Positions 37,647 through 46,824 of a stretch of DNA of 64,000 nt are shown piece after piece. Under the pieces are notes generated by a model, which was given only the letters and a program-made list of their open reading frames with translations, ran no database searches and had not been told where the DNA came from. Location: the NCBI GenBank assembly GCA_964454645.1, contig CAYVTM010000006.1, positions 1 to 64,000 on the forward strand. Direction: 5' to 3'. Made by a program: the position numbers and the translations under genes. The stretch is from CAYVTM01 sp964454645. Its GTDB lineage: Bacteria > Bacteroidota > Bacteroidia > Sphingobacteriales > Sphingobacteriaceae. Every line of letters starts with the position of its first letter. The first letter of the stretch is position 1.

Positions 37647-38297
37647 TTATAGAAGTCGCCAATGATTATTATTAAGATCATCAAAGCCAATTATTCCAAG
37701 ACCATCGTAATAGTATAGGATATTTACGTTTCTCTTCTCAGACAAAGGAAAGATGTCTTTTGAGACTATTTTTAGTACGTTATTGTACGACTTCCCATTT
37801 ATTGTTAGTGTTACTTTCTGATGCGATAAATTTACGAGTATATAGAGTGAAGGATAGTTCTTATCCCGTTCGTTCCAATATGGGAAATTTTCAATTTGTA
37901 TGAATAAATCAGATTCATGCTTTGTAAAAAGTTCCTCTTTTGCTAATTCTACATCTAAGGGCCATTTTCTATAGGATGTAGAAAATGTATAGCCCGAATC
38001 GTCCCTAAATCCTATTTCTAATTCATCATAGAAAAAATATTCGGCAGCATAGGGACCAAAAAAACCCATGCCTACACCATATATCTTTTTTTCAGAAAAG
38101 TCAAAATTTGTTACGGTAAAAGTAATTTGTTGCCCATTCTCATTTTTATACGAAAGCACTTGCCCTTCTGTATAGTTTGGAATGCGTATGCGGTCAGCAT
38201 TTTCAAAGTTATAGTATGCCTTGCCAGGAGGAACTTTTTGCTTCTCACAACTTGCCATACTGATGATTACTACTAATAGAAAAAGCTGTTTTTTCAT
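37647..38297 (-). CDS. Hypothetical lipoprotein
   Basis: I do not recognise this 216-aa protein. It has a clear lipoprotein signal (MKKQLFLLVVIISMASC) with Cys17 as the lipidation site. The mature part is rich in Tyr, Phe, Asn and Lys and appears to be all-beta. Its DNA is more AT-rich than that of its neighbours and uses fewer of the TCGA-containing codons common in this genome, hinting at a younger or transferred gene. This is a weak impression by eye. Confidence 0.7.
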   Translation of the reverse strand: MKKQLFLLVVIISMASCEKQKVPPGKAYYNFENADRIRIPNYTEGQVLSYKNENGQQITFTVTNFDFSEKKIYGVGMGFFGPYAAEYFFYDELEIGFRDDSGYTFSTSYRKWPLDVELAKEELFTKHESDLFIQIENFPYWNERDKNYPSLYILVNLSHQKVTLTINGKSYNNVLKIVSKDIFPLSEKRNVNILYYYDGLGIIGFDDLNNNHWRLL

Positions 38298-38349
38298 GTT
38301 TTTTTATTTTTAGTAGTTGTAGCAAACAGTAGCTGAATATACAACAATA

Positions 38350-39009
38350 TTATTTCTGTGCAGCCTTTGCATGATCTGCAAGGAATTGTGCCAGTCCCGA
38401 ATCGGTTAAAGGGTGTTTCAATAAAGCAACAATTGCCGAAAGTGGGCCTGTCATTACATCGGCACCTAATTTTGCACAATTAATAATGTGCATCGGGTGG
38501 CGAACCGAAGCGGCTAATATTTCGGTTTGGAAGGCATAATTATCATAGATTAAACGAATGTCTTCGATCAATTGCAATCCATCGGTAGAAATATCGTCTA
38601 AACGACCGATGAAAGGGGAAACATAGCTAGCTCCGGCTTTAGCGGCAAGCAATGCTTGCCCGGCTGAAAAGATTAAAGTACAATTGGTACGTATTCCTTT
38701 CCCTGAAAAATATTTTAAGGCTTTTAAGCCGTCTTTAATCATCGGAATTTTAACGACTATTTTCGGATCAATCGCTGCAAGTCGTTCCCCTTCGGCAATC
38801 ATTCCCTTATAATCGGTAGAAATTACTTCTGCACTTACATTATCGTCCACGATATCACAAATAGCTTTGTAATGTTTCATCACGGCTTCATCACCGCTGA
38901 TACCTTCTTTGGCCATCAGGGAGGGGTTCGTGGTAACACCATCTAAGATACCTAAGGACTGTGCTTCTTTAATTTGTTCGAGATTTGCAGTATCAATAAA
39001 AAATTTCAT
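38350..39009 (-). CDS. fsa: Small transaldolase / fructose-6-phosphate aldolase
   Basis: This 219-aa single-domain transaldolase of the FSA/TalC type forms or cleaves C-C bonds of sugar phosphates (transaldolase in the pentose phosphate pathway or F6P aldolase). Seen: MKFFIDTANLEQIKEA, DGVTTNPSLMAKEG, the Schiff-base Lys87 in VVKIPM, and SPFIGRLDDIS. ATG at 39009 gives the standard N terminus; a longer reading frame upstream runs through the SRP RNA gene and is not coding. The choice between transaldolase and F6P aldolase cannot be made by eye. Confidence 0.94.
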   Translation of the reverse strand: MKFFIDTANLEQIKEAQSLGILDGVTTNPSLMAKEGISGDEAVMKHYKAICDIVDDNVSAEVISTDYKGMIAEGERLAAIDPKIVVKIPMIKDGLKALKYFSGKGIRTNCTLIFSAGQALLAAKAGASYVSPFIGRLDDISTDGLQLIEDIRLIYDNYAFQTEILAASVRHPMHIINCAKLGADVMTGPLSAIVALLKHPLTDSGLAQFLADHAKAAQK

Positions 39010-39061
39010 ACGGGGGATTTTTATATATGTGCTTAATTGATCAAAAGCGAAAAAGAAAAAA

Positions 39062-39160
39062 TGGGTAAGCACCTCATATCGCACCGCTACAACCTTCTGC
39101 CCTTGCTTCCTTCCGAACCTGGGGGAGTTCAAAGGGAGCTGGTCGTATAAGACTTACCCG
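39062..39160 (-). ncRNA. ffs: Signal recognition particle RNA (small bacterial type)
   Basis: On the minus strand the conserved SRP Alu-less hairpin is present: AGGTTCGGAAGGAAGC followed by AGGGCAG, matching the GGTCCGGAAGGAAGCAGCC core of 4.5S RNA. The 5' end GGGTAAG (39159-39153) pairs with CTTACCC (39069-39063), closing a stem of about 97 nt total. A TATTTTTG box lies a few bases upstream, and a T-rich stretch (ATTTTTTCTTTTTC) follows the 3' end as a likely terminator. The RNA binds Ffh to target membrane proteins. End positions are accurate to a few bases. Confidence 0.93.
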
Positions 39161-39163
39161 GCA

Positions 39164-39194
39164 CAAAAATACAAAAAAATGACGTATTCCGAAA
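39164..39194 (-). promoter_or_regulatory. Promoter of SRP RNA
   Basis: On the minus strand, TATTTTTG (39171-39164) matches the Bacteroidota -7 element TAnnTTTG and lies about 4-5 bases before the RNA start. TTTC at 39194-39191, 19 bases upstream, is one mismatch from the -33 TTTG element. Confidence 0.65.
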
Positions 39195-39263
39195 CGGAAA
39201 GCTTAAAATTTTGGTATCGGAACAACGAAATTGGTTAAAGCATTAAGGATTATCGGCTTGTCA

Positions 39264-39785
39264 TTACTTTTCCGATGGGAAGAAAAGTGCTTTTAATTCG
39301 GTAGCATCATTCGCTTTCATTTTACCTGCCAGAATTAAGCGCAATTGCCTCCGACGTAAGGCTCCATCGTAATATTTCTGTTCTTCTTCGTCTTCAACAC
39401 TTACTGTAGGAACAGGAATCGGTCGTCCCGTTTGATCGACAGCAACGAAAGTGTAAAAAGCTTCATTGCTTTGTATGCGTGTATTCGATGGAATATTTTC
39501 TGCCCAAACTTTTAAGCGCACCTCCATAGAAGAATTGAAAGAACGGGTAACTTTAGCTTCAATGGTAATTACATCGCCTAGTTTTATCGGAGCTTTAAAC
39601 GAAACACTATCCACAGAAACCGTTACCACAATTCTATTGGAATGTTTTTGAGCGGAAATAGCTGCTGCAATATCCATTAAATGCAATAATCGTCCACCCA
39701 TTAAATTATTCAGGGTGTTGGTATCGTTTGGTAATACCAGCTCGGTCATAATAGTCAGAGAATCGGATGCGGGTTTCGATTTCAT
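39264..39785 (-). CDS. Acyl-CoA thioesterase (hotdog fold, YciA/BFIT-like)
   Basis: This 173-aa cytosolic hotdog-fold enzyme hydrolyses acyl-CoA. The active-site block NTLNNLMGGRLLHLMD is present, followed by VDSVSFKAPIKLGD and the strand EVRLKVWAEN, as in the YciA/ACOT family. ATG at 39785 is preferred; the in-frame ATG 60 bases upstream would add a Lys/Asn-rich leader unlike the family. Chain-length preference cannot be read. It diverges from the patatin gene across about 160 bases. Confidence 0.88.
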   Translation of the reverse strand: MKSKPASDSLTIMTELVLPNDTNTLNNLMGGRLLHLMDIAAAISAQKHSNRIVVTVSVDSVSFKAPIKLGDVITIEAKVTRSFNSSMEVRLKVWAENIPSNTRIQSNEAFYTFVAVDQTGRPIPVPTVSVEDEEEQKYYDGALRRRQLRLILAGKMKANDATELKALFFPSEK

Positions 39786-39943
39786 TGTTTTATTTTTATT
39801 GCAAATATAGTTGAGAAATTTGTATAAGTTAGAATTATTCAACATAGTTTTGATGAATATGTTATCGTATTATATTTCATCAGTTTTTAATTGTATTTTT
39901 AAAGCAATCTATTGAATATTATTTGCTTATGTTGAGTTTTAAT

Positions 39944-42244
39944 ATGCTTGTGAAAAAGTGGAGTCTTGTGATGCTGATTATCTTGCTTGCACAGGGAACC
40001 TATTCGCAAACTGTCGGATTGGTATTAAGCGGTGGTGGCGCAAAAGGCATAGCTCATGTGGGCGTGTTAATAGCTTTGGAAGAGAACAATGTTCCGATCG
40101 ATTATATTGCGGGAACTTCCATGGGTGGTATGGTTGGCGGGCTATACGCTTCCGGTTATTCTCCTTCCGATATGGAGTATATCGCTCTCAGTAAAGATTT
40201 TCAAAATTGGGTAAGTGGAAATTTCACTTCCGACTATAAATATTTTTATAAAAAGAAAAATACGAATGCCTCGATCGTCTCTCTGGGTTTAGGGATCGAT
40301 TCTTCTTTTCAGGCCCGCTTGCGTTCGAATTTGGTAAACGACATTCCGTTGAATTTTGCTTTGTTACAGATGACCGCGCAAGCAACATTGAACTCGAATG
40401 CTAATTTCGATAGTTTGATGATTCCTTATCGTTGTATGATTGCGGATGTTTTTTCTCAGGAGCAAATCGCTATCCGTTCGGGTAATCTGAGTGATGCCTT
40501 GCGTGCTACAATGACGGTACCCTTTGTTTACCGGCCTATAAAGGTTAATGGCAGGTATGTGTTCGATGGTGGCATTTATAATAACTTTCCTGTGGATGTA
40601 ATGCATGAAGAATTTAATCCTGATGTGGTTATTGGTGTAAACGTTTCTTCGAAAACCTATCAGGAATATCCCTTCGAAACGGATGAGGATTTGGTTTCTT
40701 CACGTTTGCTTAATTTTTTATTTCTATCGAAAACGGATAGTAATGCAATCGGTGATGATGGTATTTATATTCAGCCCGATGTCGGGAATTATTCAGTAGT
40801 AGATTTTAAAAGTGCAGCTTCTATGATTAAAGCGGGTTACGATGCCGCGACGGCAAAGATGCCTGAGATAAAAGCATTGATTACCCGTGAGCAATCGGAG
40901 CAACAGAAGCGGTTGATGCGGGAAAAATTCATCAACCGCAAACCGACTATGCGTTTTAATGAGTTGAAATTTACAGGCATAAACAGCAGACAAAAAATAT
41001 ATTTAGATAATGTTATTCGTTTGTCGAATACAAATTTAAGTTTGAGCGATATTAAAGAAGGATATTATCGTGTGGTAGCAGACGATAATTTCCGTACGGT
41101 TTATCCACGGCTGATACGTTCGGATAAGGATAATGTATTCGATTTCGATTTAGAGGTTCGTCCCGAACGGAATTTGCGTGCCGAAATTGGAGGTAATATC
41201 AGCTCCCGGCCATTAAATACAGTATTCTTCGGCTTATTATACAATTATCTGAATGTATATTCTCTAACCGTATCGAGCGATTTTTATTTAGGAAGGTTTT
41301 ACGAAGCAGTAAAATTAAATACCCGTATCGACTACCCCTGGAAATTTCCTTTTTATGTAGATGCAGATTTTGTTTATAACCATTGGGATTATTTTAAAGG
41401 AAGCCAGTTGTTTTTGGAAGACCCTATTCTAACATTTGTTGATCAAACAGACAGAACTTTGCAATTTTCACTCGGACTTCCGATAAAAGGGAATGCTAAA
41501 CTTGTAATTACTTCGGGTGGCTTTAATGTGAAAAATCGTTACAGTCAGACGAATGTATATACAGAAGGGGATACATTGGACTTTGCAACTTTTAATACCC
41601 TAAAACAGAGTGTTGCTTATGAGATGAATAGCCTGAACGAGAAACAATTTGCCACAGCAGGGGCTGCGATGTATATTCGGGCACACTATTTTGCAGGGAT
41701 CTCCAAATACCTTCCCGGAACGGAATCTACTTTGAGATATACCCGGATGAACCGTGACTGGATAAAGGTTTCGGCAGGAATAGAACAATATTCGACTGTT
41801 ACAAAAGACTATACACTGGGATGGGTATTACAGGGAGTGTTCTCGAATCAACCACGCTTTACTTCATATCAGGGAACGAAATTAATTAGCCCCGCATTTA
41901 ATCCCATGATCGATTCGCGAACCTTATTATTGCCTAATTACCGCGCCTTTAATTTTGCTGCTGCAGGAATCCGGAATATTTTTTTCTTAAACAAAAACCT
42001 GCATCTTCGTCTCGAAGCCTATGTCTTTCAACCTTATCAATTGTTAAAACCTTCTGCCGATCAGAAAGGTGTTTTAGGAAAACCGCTTGAAGATATTAGT
42101 TTAGCAGGCAATACTTCTTTAGTTTATCGGAGTCCGATAGGCCCGATCAGCCTGAATTTCAGTATTTATGACGATGATCGTCGTAACTATAGTTTCTTAT
42201 TCAATATGGGGTATTTAATATTTAATAAAGGGCCTTTCGACTAG
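39944..42244 (+). CDS. Patatin-like phospholipase fused to POTRA and Omp85 barrel (PlpD-like)
   Basis: The predicted exported phospholipase A is fused to its own outer-membrane barrel, as in type Vd (PlpD) proteins. A signal peptide (MLVKKWSLVMLIILLAQGTYSQ) precedes the patatin domain (~25-310). That domain has the oxyanion motif SGGGAKG, the nucleophile Ser59 in GTSMGG and catalytic Asp208 in FDGGIYNN. A POTRA-like stretch (~325-400, RFNELKFTGINSRQKIY) leads to a C-terminal barrel (~410-766) ending in an aromatic-rich strand (FLFNMGYLIFNKGPF). ATG at 39944 starts the signal peptide; ATG at 39929 is the alternative. Its stop is one base from the convergent monooxygenase-fold gene. Confidence 0.9.
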   Translation: MLVKKWSLVMLIILLAQGTYSQTVGLVLSGGGAKGIAHVGVLIALEENNVPIDYIAGTSMGGMVGGLYASGYSPSDMEYIALSKDFQNWVSGNFTSDYKYFYKKKNTNASIVSLGLGIDSSFQARLRSNLVNDIPLNFALLQMTAQATLNSNANFDSLMIPYRCMIADVFSQEQIAIRSGNLSDALRATMTVPFVYRPIKVNGRYVFDGGIYNNFPVDVMHEEFNPDVVIGVNVSSKTYQEYPFETDEDLVSSRLLNFLFLSKTDSNAIGDDGIYIQPDVGNYSVVDFKSAASMIKAGYDAATAKMPEIKALITREQSEQQKRLMREKFINRKPTMRFNELKFTGINSRQKIYLDNVIRLSNTNLSLSDIKEGYYRVVADDNFRTVYPRLIRSDKDNVFDFDLEVRPERNLRAEIGGNISSRPLNTVFFGLLYNYLNVYSLTVSSDFYLGRFYEAVKLNTRIDYPWKFPFYVDADFVYNHWDYFKGSQLFLEDPILTFVDQTDRTLQFSLGLPIKGNAKLVITSGGFNVKNRYSQTNVYTEGDTLDFATFNTLKQSVAYEMNSLNEKQFATAGAAMYIRAHYFAGISKYLPGTESTLRYTRMNRDWIKVSAGIEQYSTVTKDYTLGWVLQGVFSNQPRFTSYQGTKLISPAFNPMIDSRTLLLPNYRAFNFAAAGIRNIFFLNKNLHLRLEAYVFQPYQLLKPSADQKGVLGKPLEDISLAGNTSLVYRSPIGPISLNFSIYDDDRRNYSFLFNMGYLIFNKGPFD

Positions 42245-42245
42245 A

Positions 42246-42542
42246 TTAATCGCTTTCCGATTGAACAAGTAAGCTCCAGGTTTCGGGTTTTGCTTCAAAA
42301 TGAATTTTAGTTTGTGCCCATATAGTTCGAAATAGTTCGGAGTATCTGTATTTATTCAGGTCTTCTTCCGAATCCCATTTACTGAGTGTGAAAAATACAT
42401 GCGGATTCTGTACATCGTTTAACAGTTCAAGATGTCGGCAACCCGGAAAGTTTCGGATTTGATTTTTACTTTTTTCAAAAACTTCTAAAAATTCAGGAAT
42501 ACGTTCGGGGGTGAATTGAAGTTTTACAAATCGTGTAATCAT
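42246..42542 (-). CDS. Antibiotic biosynthesis monooxygenase (ABM) domain protein
   Basis: This 98-aa protein has the dimeric alpha/beta-barrel ABM fold: ITRFVKLQFTPERIPEFLEVF, then RNFPGCRHLELL, VFFTLSKWDSEEDLNKYR and a C-terminal Trp strand. Proteins of this fold include quinol monooxygenases and haem-degrading enzymes; most small members have no known substrate. It overlaps the upstream DUF62 gene by 4 bases, indicating coupled translation. Confidence 0.82.
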   Translation of the reverse strand: MITRFVKLQFTPERIPEFLEVFEKSKNQIRNFPGCRHLELLNDVQNPHVFFTLSKWDSEEDLNKYRYSELFRTIWAQTKIHFEAKPETWSLLVQSESD

Positions 42543-43318
42543 GTGAATTGAATGATAATGGTTTCACCTAAATTTAAACCCAGTAAGGAGCTTGCTTTCC
42601 CTTTGTTGATAGCAATCTCCAGGTACCCTGTAATGCCTGTTAAACAAAGTTTCTCACCTTCGGGAACATCACTGTAGCTTTTACTAATCTCTTCAATGGT
42701 TTCGCTGCGTTTAAATAAAATTTGAAAAGATTTGTTTTTTCCTACTTCTTCAAAAAGTTCTTTAGTAATATTAGTAATCGCATTTTCGAAAGAATCGATA
42801 TAAATAATGCTACCTCGTATTTGTTTGTTATCGATAATGGGTTGAAGAATGGTTCGATAGTTTAATCTTTCCATTTTTCTTCCAATCAAATCTATGTTCC
42901 CTCCCTTAGCAAGGTGAATTGCTGACTTAACCAAAATATCTTTAATGGGGAAATGAATATAATCGCTTAGGATACGTAAATTTATCTTAACAATTTTTTC
43001 AATCTGTTCGGGCTTTAAGAAGATAGACAAGAGGCCATTATCGGGAGCGATAAAATAATGCCCCATAGCTTTTAGGGCTACAAAGCGAGCATTTGCCTCA
43101 TAAGAGTTATCTACACTTACAATATGAACCGTTCCTTCAGGAAAATAGTGAAAGGCATTGCCGACAATAAAAGCTGCTTGTGCAATATTGTACGAAGGGA
43201 TCTGATGAGTAATATCGACAATCCGCGCATCAGGTAAACCGCTTAGTATAGAGCCCTTTACAGCGGCTAAATAAAAGTCTTTATTTCCTAAGTCGGAAGT
43301 GAGCGTGATAATTGGCAT
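42539..43318 (-). CDS. SAM hydrolase / SAM hydroxide adenosyltransferase family (DUF62)
   Basis: The 259-aa protein belongs to the fluorinase/chlorinase/SAM-hydroxide adenosyltransferase family, whose standard members hydrolyse S-adenosylmethionine to adenosine and methionine. Seen: LTSDLGNKDFYLAAVKG at the N terminus, HIVSVD, the APDNG motif (FIAPDNGLLS), and SFENAITNI in the C-terminal domain. The usual FGN of the last motif reads FEN. Start ATG has a TATTTTTG -7-like box 33 bases upstream. The ABM gene is coupled downstream; phoH is divergent. Confidence 0.88.
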   Translation of the reverse strand: MPIITLTSDLGNKDFYLAAVKGSILSGLPDARIVDITHQIPSYNIAQAAFIVGNAFHYFPEGTVHIVSVDNSYEANARFVALKAMGHYFIAPDNGLLSIFLKPEQIEKIVKINLRILSDYIHFPIKDILVKSAIHLAKGGNIDLIGRKMERLNYRTILQPIIDNKQIRGSIIYIDSFENAITNITKELFEEVGKNKSFQILFKRSETIEEISKSYSDVPEGEKLCLTGITGYLEIAINKGKASSLLGLNLGETIIIQFT

Positions 43319-43350
43319 TAATAAAATTTTGTAAACGAGTAATATTGTTC

Positions 43351-43358
43351 CAAAAATA
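43351..43358 (-). promoter_or_regulatory. Likely -7 promoter element for DUF62-ABM pair
   Basis: On the minus strand this reads TATTTTTG, a full match to TAnnTTTG, about 33 bases before the start codon. No TTG lies at the expected -33 spacing, so the assignment is tentative. Confidence 0.4.
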
Positions 43359-43411
43359 ATTATTTTAGCAGTAATCAGGCTAAAATAATTAATAACCTCA
43401 AAAGATACGCA

Positions 43412-44371
43412 TTGAACGAGCTCATAATAGAATTGGAAGATATTAACCCTGCAGAGTTTTGGGGTTTGAATAATGAAAATTTTAATACGGTAAAAAAGGC
43501 ATTTCCTAAATTAAAGATAGTTACGCGGGGAACAGAATTAAAAGCAATAGGTGATGATGAGATGTTGCAGGTCTTTGATAAAAAGATTCAGGCGCTTGTT
43601 AATCATTTTGTAAAACACCGGGTTTTAAAAGAAGACGATGTGCCTGTTTTGTTGGATGCCAGGATAGAAGCGGAAGAGAAATCCGGATCATCTGCCGGTG
43701 GATTAAGCAATGCTGAAACATTAGTTTTCGGACCGAACGGAATTATCGTAAAAGCGCGAACGCAAAACCAGCAAAAAATGGTGAGTAGTTCGGTTAAGAA
43801 TGATATTATTTTCGCCATCGGTCCGGCAGGAACCGGAAAAACCTATACAGCAGTAGCACTTGCCGTAAGGGCGTTAAAAAATAAAGAAGTGAAACGCATT
43901 ATCCTTACCCGCCCGGCAGTAGAAGCAGGAGAAAATTTAGGCTTTCTTCCCGGAGATCTTAAGGAAAAAATAGACCCGTATCTACGTCCGCTTTATGATG
44001 CACTGGATGATATGATTCCGGCAGATAAGCTGAAAGTATATTTGGAAAACCGTACGATCGAAATAGCTCCTCTGGCTTTTATGCGCGGAAGAACCCTCGA
44101 TAATGCCTTTGTTATATTGGACGAAGCACAGAATGCTACCGATATGCAATTGAAAATGTTTTTAACCCGCATGGGGCCTACCGCAAAATTTATTTTGACG
44201 GGAGATGTAACCCAAATCGATTTACCTAAAAAACAGATGTCGGGCTTGTTTAATGCCTTACGTATTCTGGAAGATATACCCGGTATTGATATTATTTATT
44301 TGTCGGGCCAGGATGTTGTGCGCCATAAATTGGTGAAGCGAATTTTGGAAGCTTACGGAGATATTCAATAG
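43412..44371 (+). CDS. PhoH family ATPase
   Basis: This 319-aa cytosolic PhoH-like P-loop ATPase belongs to a family linked to RNA metabolism. Walker A is GPAGTGKT (137-144), Walker B FVILDEAQNAT, and sensor-like ILTGDVTQIDLP follows. The start is TTG: the N terminus NELIIELEDINPAEFWG is conserved in family members from this phylum, and no in-frame ATG fits. It is longer at the N terminus than the core domain, with a KH-like stretch around 25-75. A bidirectional terminator follows. Confidence 0.93.
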   Translation: MNELIIELEDINPAEFWGLNNENFNTVKKAFPKLKIVTRGTELKAIGDDEMLQVFDKKIQALVNHFVKHRVLKEDDVPVLLDARIEAEEKSGSSAGGLSNAETLVFGPNGIIVKARTQNQQKMVSSSVKNDIIFAIGPAGTGKTYTAVALAVRALKNKEVKRIILTRPAVEAGENLGFLPGDLKEKIDPYLRPLYDALDDMIPADKLKVYLENRTIEIAPLAFMRGRTLDNAFVILDEAQNATDMQLKMFLTRMGPTAKFILTGDVTQIDLPKKQMSGLFNALRILEDIPGIDIIYLSGQDVVRHKLVKRILEAYGDIQ

Positions 44372-44400
44372 AAGTATTGAAGAAAAGGTTCGGAAGAAAT

Positions 44401-44446
44401 AAAAAAAGCAAGGGATTCACAATAATATGACTCCCTTGCTTTTTTT
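44401..44446. terminator. Bidirectional terminator between phoH and VCBS genes
   Basis: AAAAAAAGCAAGGGA (44401-44415) pairs with TCCCTTGCTTTTTTT (44432-44446) around a 16-nt loop. A run on one strand and T run on the other serve both the plus-strand phoH and the convergent minus-strand VCBS gene. Confidence 0.88.
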
Positions 44447-44522
44447 ATTATGGATTTAAGATAAGAAATTTTTCAAATTGCAATCAGAAGGATTCTGTGT
44501 GTAAAGAGATTGCGGACAAAGC

Positions 44523-46811
44523 TTATCGCATCAATACAATTTTCTTAACTGCTATCGCGTCATTTGTGTAAATACGTACAATGTACTGCCCATTCTGAAG
44601 ATCATATAAATTTATTTGTTTATGATAGATGTCCTTATCGTTTGAGAAATAAACCTGTTGTCCAAACATATTCAGAATTTCTATCTTCTGCATAGGATAT
44701 TTATTCGACTTGTTTCGAATATTTATACTGGCTTGGGAAGGATTTGGGAATATAATGAATTCATTATCAGGTATTTGTTTTTGCACAGCGATGCCATCAA
44801 CAAAAGCCGTATTCTCATAATACATCAATCCTCCCGAGGGTAAGCCGACAATCAAATCCAAATCTCCGTCATTATCTAGGTCGCCCATTGTTATTCCAAA
44901 TCCACAATTATTCCCTGCAAAAATTCCGGCATTGAGCTGTAAAGAATCTTTAAGTATATAGCTGGCGGGTTCGGTCATATCTAAGCGTTCAAAGAAATAG
45001 GCTTTCCCGTTTGCATTGGCTATGGCTAAATCTTTTCCGGTAGATTGATACAAATCACCAATAAATATGCCGGCATATCCCGATGGGTAACCGAAGTAAG
45101 AGCGAAGTTCTATACCTCCTAAGCTATCACTGTATAATTTGAATTGAGGTGATCCCACAGTTGCAGATGAATCAATATAGTAATTAATATTATTACTTCG
45201 TTCTGCAATAATTAAATCCAATTTCCCGTCTCCATTATTATCCACTAAAAAGGGCATGCTGTTAGAGCCTATGTCGATATTGTGAAAATTAGGGGTAGTC
45301 AATTGAAAATTCGCGTTACTTCCGCTTAGTGCAGTATTTGTAAAATAATGTAACTCTCCATCACGCGTACCGATTAATAAATCGGGATCATTATCATTGT
45401 CTAAATCTCCGGTACCAGGAAAAATCCCATTAATATTAAGTGCCGAGAGGTTTGAGAAGTCGCTGCTCTGCCATTCGAATACAGGGTTCGTAGCTGTCCC
45501 TGTATTTTTATACAGGCTAAGGGAAGATACGCGGTTCGGAGTATTTACTTCCCATGAACTGCCATTGCCGATTAGTAAATCGAGTAAACCGTCGTTATTA
45601 TAATCGAATAAATGGGGTGCGGCACATTCTCCGACTTCAATCATACCTTCCTCCAGAAATGCATCGGTAAATAGTTCGAAGAAAGGAATATCTGTGGCGC
45701 TGGTGTTCAGGTATAAGTGAATATTTCCCAGGTTATATGAATTACTGCTGGTGTTAGGCACAGCTATCAAATCTTTTTTACCGTCGTTATTTACATCTAT
45801 ATTAAATGCTATCGGGAAAGTTTGAATATCGATGGGATTATTGGGCGGATAATTTTGAGTAATCGAAGTCATTATCGGCTCAACATTGGTATTGGTGTTG
45901 GTTAGTAAATACATATGATTACAGCCGATGTCGCCGATCAATAGATCGTAAAGACCATCCCCATTGGCATCAAAAATAAGTGTTGTGGATCCCGCATGTC
46001 TTTCGCCGGATGCTTCTCTTTCGGCAATAAGCGCCTCAAATTCTTCCTGAGACATATCGAAACTCTTTGTGTTTTTTCCACCGGCACCACATATTCCTAC
46101 AGGGTATTGTAGGGTAACCGTACAATCGGTAAAAGATTCCCTGAATCTTCCCCAGCATCTTTTTTCAACTACATATTCCAGGGAATCAGGAATGCCGTAT
46201 TTTTCCTGAGAAATGTTTTTATACCAATACATGGCATCTCCGGCAGTATCTATACCTAATTCGAAAGATAAAATATCCAGATCTCCATCGCCGTCAATAT
46301 CGAGTAAGGAAGGGAAATCGGCCTGACTTACATACAACCTTGTTTTAAAACTTCCGTAATCAGCAATTACTTCTTTTTTTACCAATTGAAATCTTAAACT
46401 TGTATCGGAAACATTTTTATAAACACGTACACCACCCGGAGCTGCGGTAAATAAATCCTCTTTGCCATCGCCGTTATAATCAATCATATATACCCATTCA
46501 AATAAATCTTTAGGAAAGCTGGCTACATATTGTGGTGCCGGGGTATAATCGATTTTGTTCGGTGTACCACCATTTAAATAGCAGCTAACACGATATCCTT
46601 TACGATCGAAAATTACCAGATCTTTTATTCCGTCTCCGTTCAAATCTATTTCGGAGAACTGAGGAACCTCAATTCCACCTGCAAAGGGTAAAGGTAAGCT
46701 AGCCGAATTTTTAGTAACAGGAATCGTATTCTTGTATTGAAAAGAAAGTGACTGGGTCTTAGCGGCAAAAGATAAGATGCATATAAAATATGCAGTCAAA
46801 AAGTATTTCAT
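44523..46811 (-). CDS. VCBS/FG-GAP repeat protein with T9SS sorting domain (copy 2)
   Basis: This 762-aa predicted secreted protein has a signal peptide ending ...FAAKTQ. It carries nine Asp-rich calcium-binding loops of the FG-GAP/VCBS type (for example DLNGDGIKDLVIFD, DIDGDGDLDILSFE, DYNNDGLLDLLIGN, DLDNDGDLDLIVGL), which should form a propeller. A T9SS sorting domain (~690-762, IFPNPSQASINIRN ... KKIVLMR) ends it. ATG at 46811 is chosen: it starts the signal peptide and lies 13 bases after the stop of its paralogue, while an earlier ATG at 46865 would overlap it. Binding target unknown; adhesion or surface display is inferred. Confidence 0.9.
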   Translation of the reverse strand: MKYFLTAYFICILSFAAKTQSLSFQYKNTIPVTKNSASLPLPFAGGIEVPQFSEIDLNGDGIKDLVIFDRKGYRVSCYLNGGTPNKIDYTPAPQYVASFPKDLFEWVYMIDYNGDGKEDLFTAAPGGVRVYKNVSDTSLRFQLVKKEVIADYGSFKTRLYVSQADFPSLLDIDGDGDLDILSFELGIDTAGDAMYWYKNISQEKYGIPDSLEYVVEKRCWGRFRESFTDCTVTLQYPVGICGAGGKNTKSFDMSQEEFEALIAEREASGERHAGSTTLIFDANGDGLYDLLIGDIGCNHMYLLTNTNTNVEPIMTSITQNYPPNNPIDIQTFPIAFNIDVNNDGKKDLIAVPNTSSNSYNLGNIHLYLNTSATDIPFFELFTDAFLEEGMIEVGECAAPHLFDYNNDGLLDLLIGNGSSWEVNTPNRVSSLSLYKNTGTATNPVFEWQSSDFSNLSALNINGIFPGTGDLDNDNDPDLLIGTRDGELHYFTNTALSGSNANFQLTTPNFHNIDIGSNSMPFLVDNNGDGKLDLIIAERSNNINYYIDSSATVGSPQFKLYSDSLGGIELRSYFGYPSGYAGIFIGDLYQSTGKDLAIANANGKAYFFERLDMTEPASYILKDSLQLNAGIFAGNNCGFGITMGDLDNDGDLDLIVGLPSGGLMYYENTAFVDGIAVQKQIPDNEFIIFPNPSQASINIRNKSNKYPMQKIEILNMFGQQVYFSNDKDIYHKQINLYDLQNGQYIVRIYTNDAIAVKKIVLMR

Positions 46812-46824
46812 TGAAATTACCGGG

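Noticed and set aside
39010..39132. N-terminal extension of the transaldolase frame
   Set aside because: It reads through the SRP RNA gene and adds residues absent from the family; ATG at 39009 gives the standard start.
39944..42244. CapV-like patatin effector of a CBASS defence system
   Set aside because: The protein has a signal peptide and an outer-membrane barrel, and no cyclase gene is nearby.
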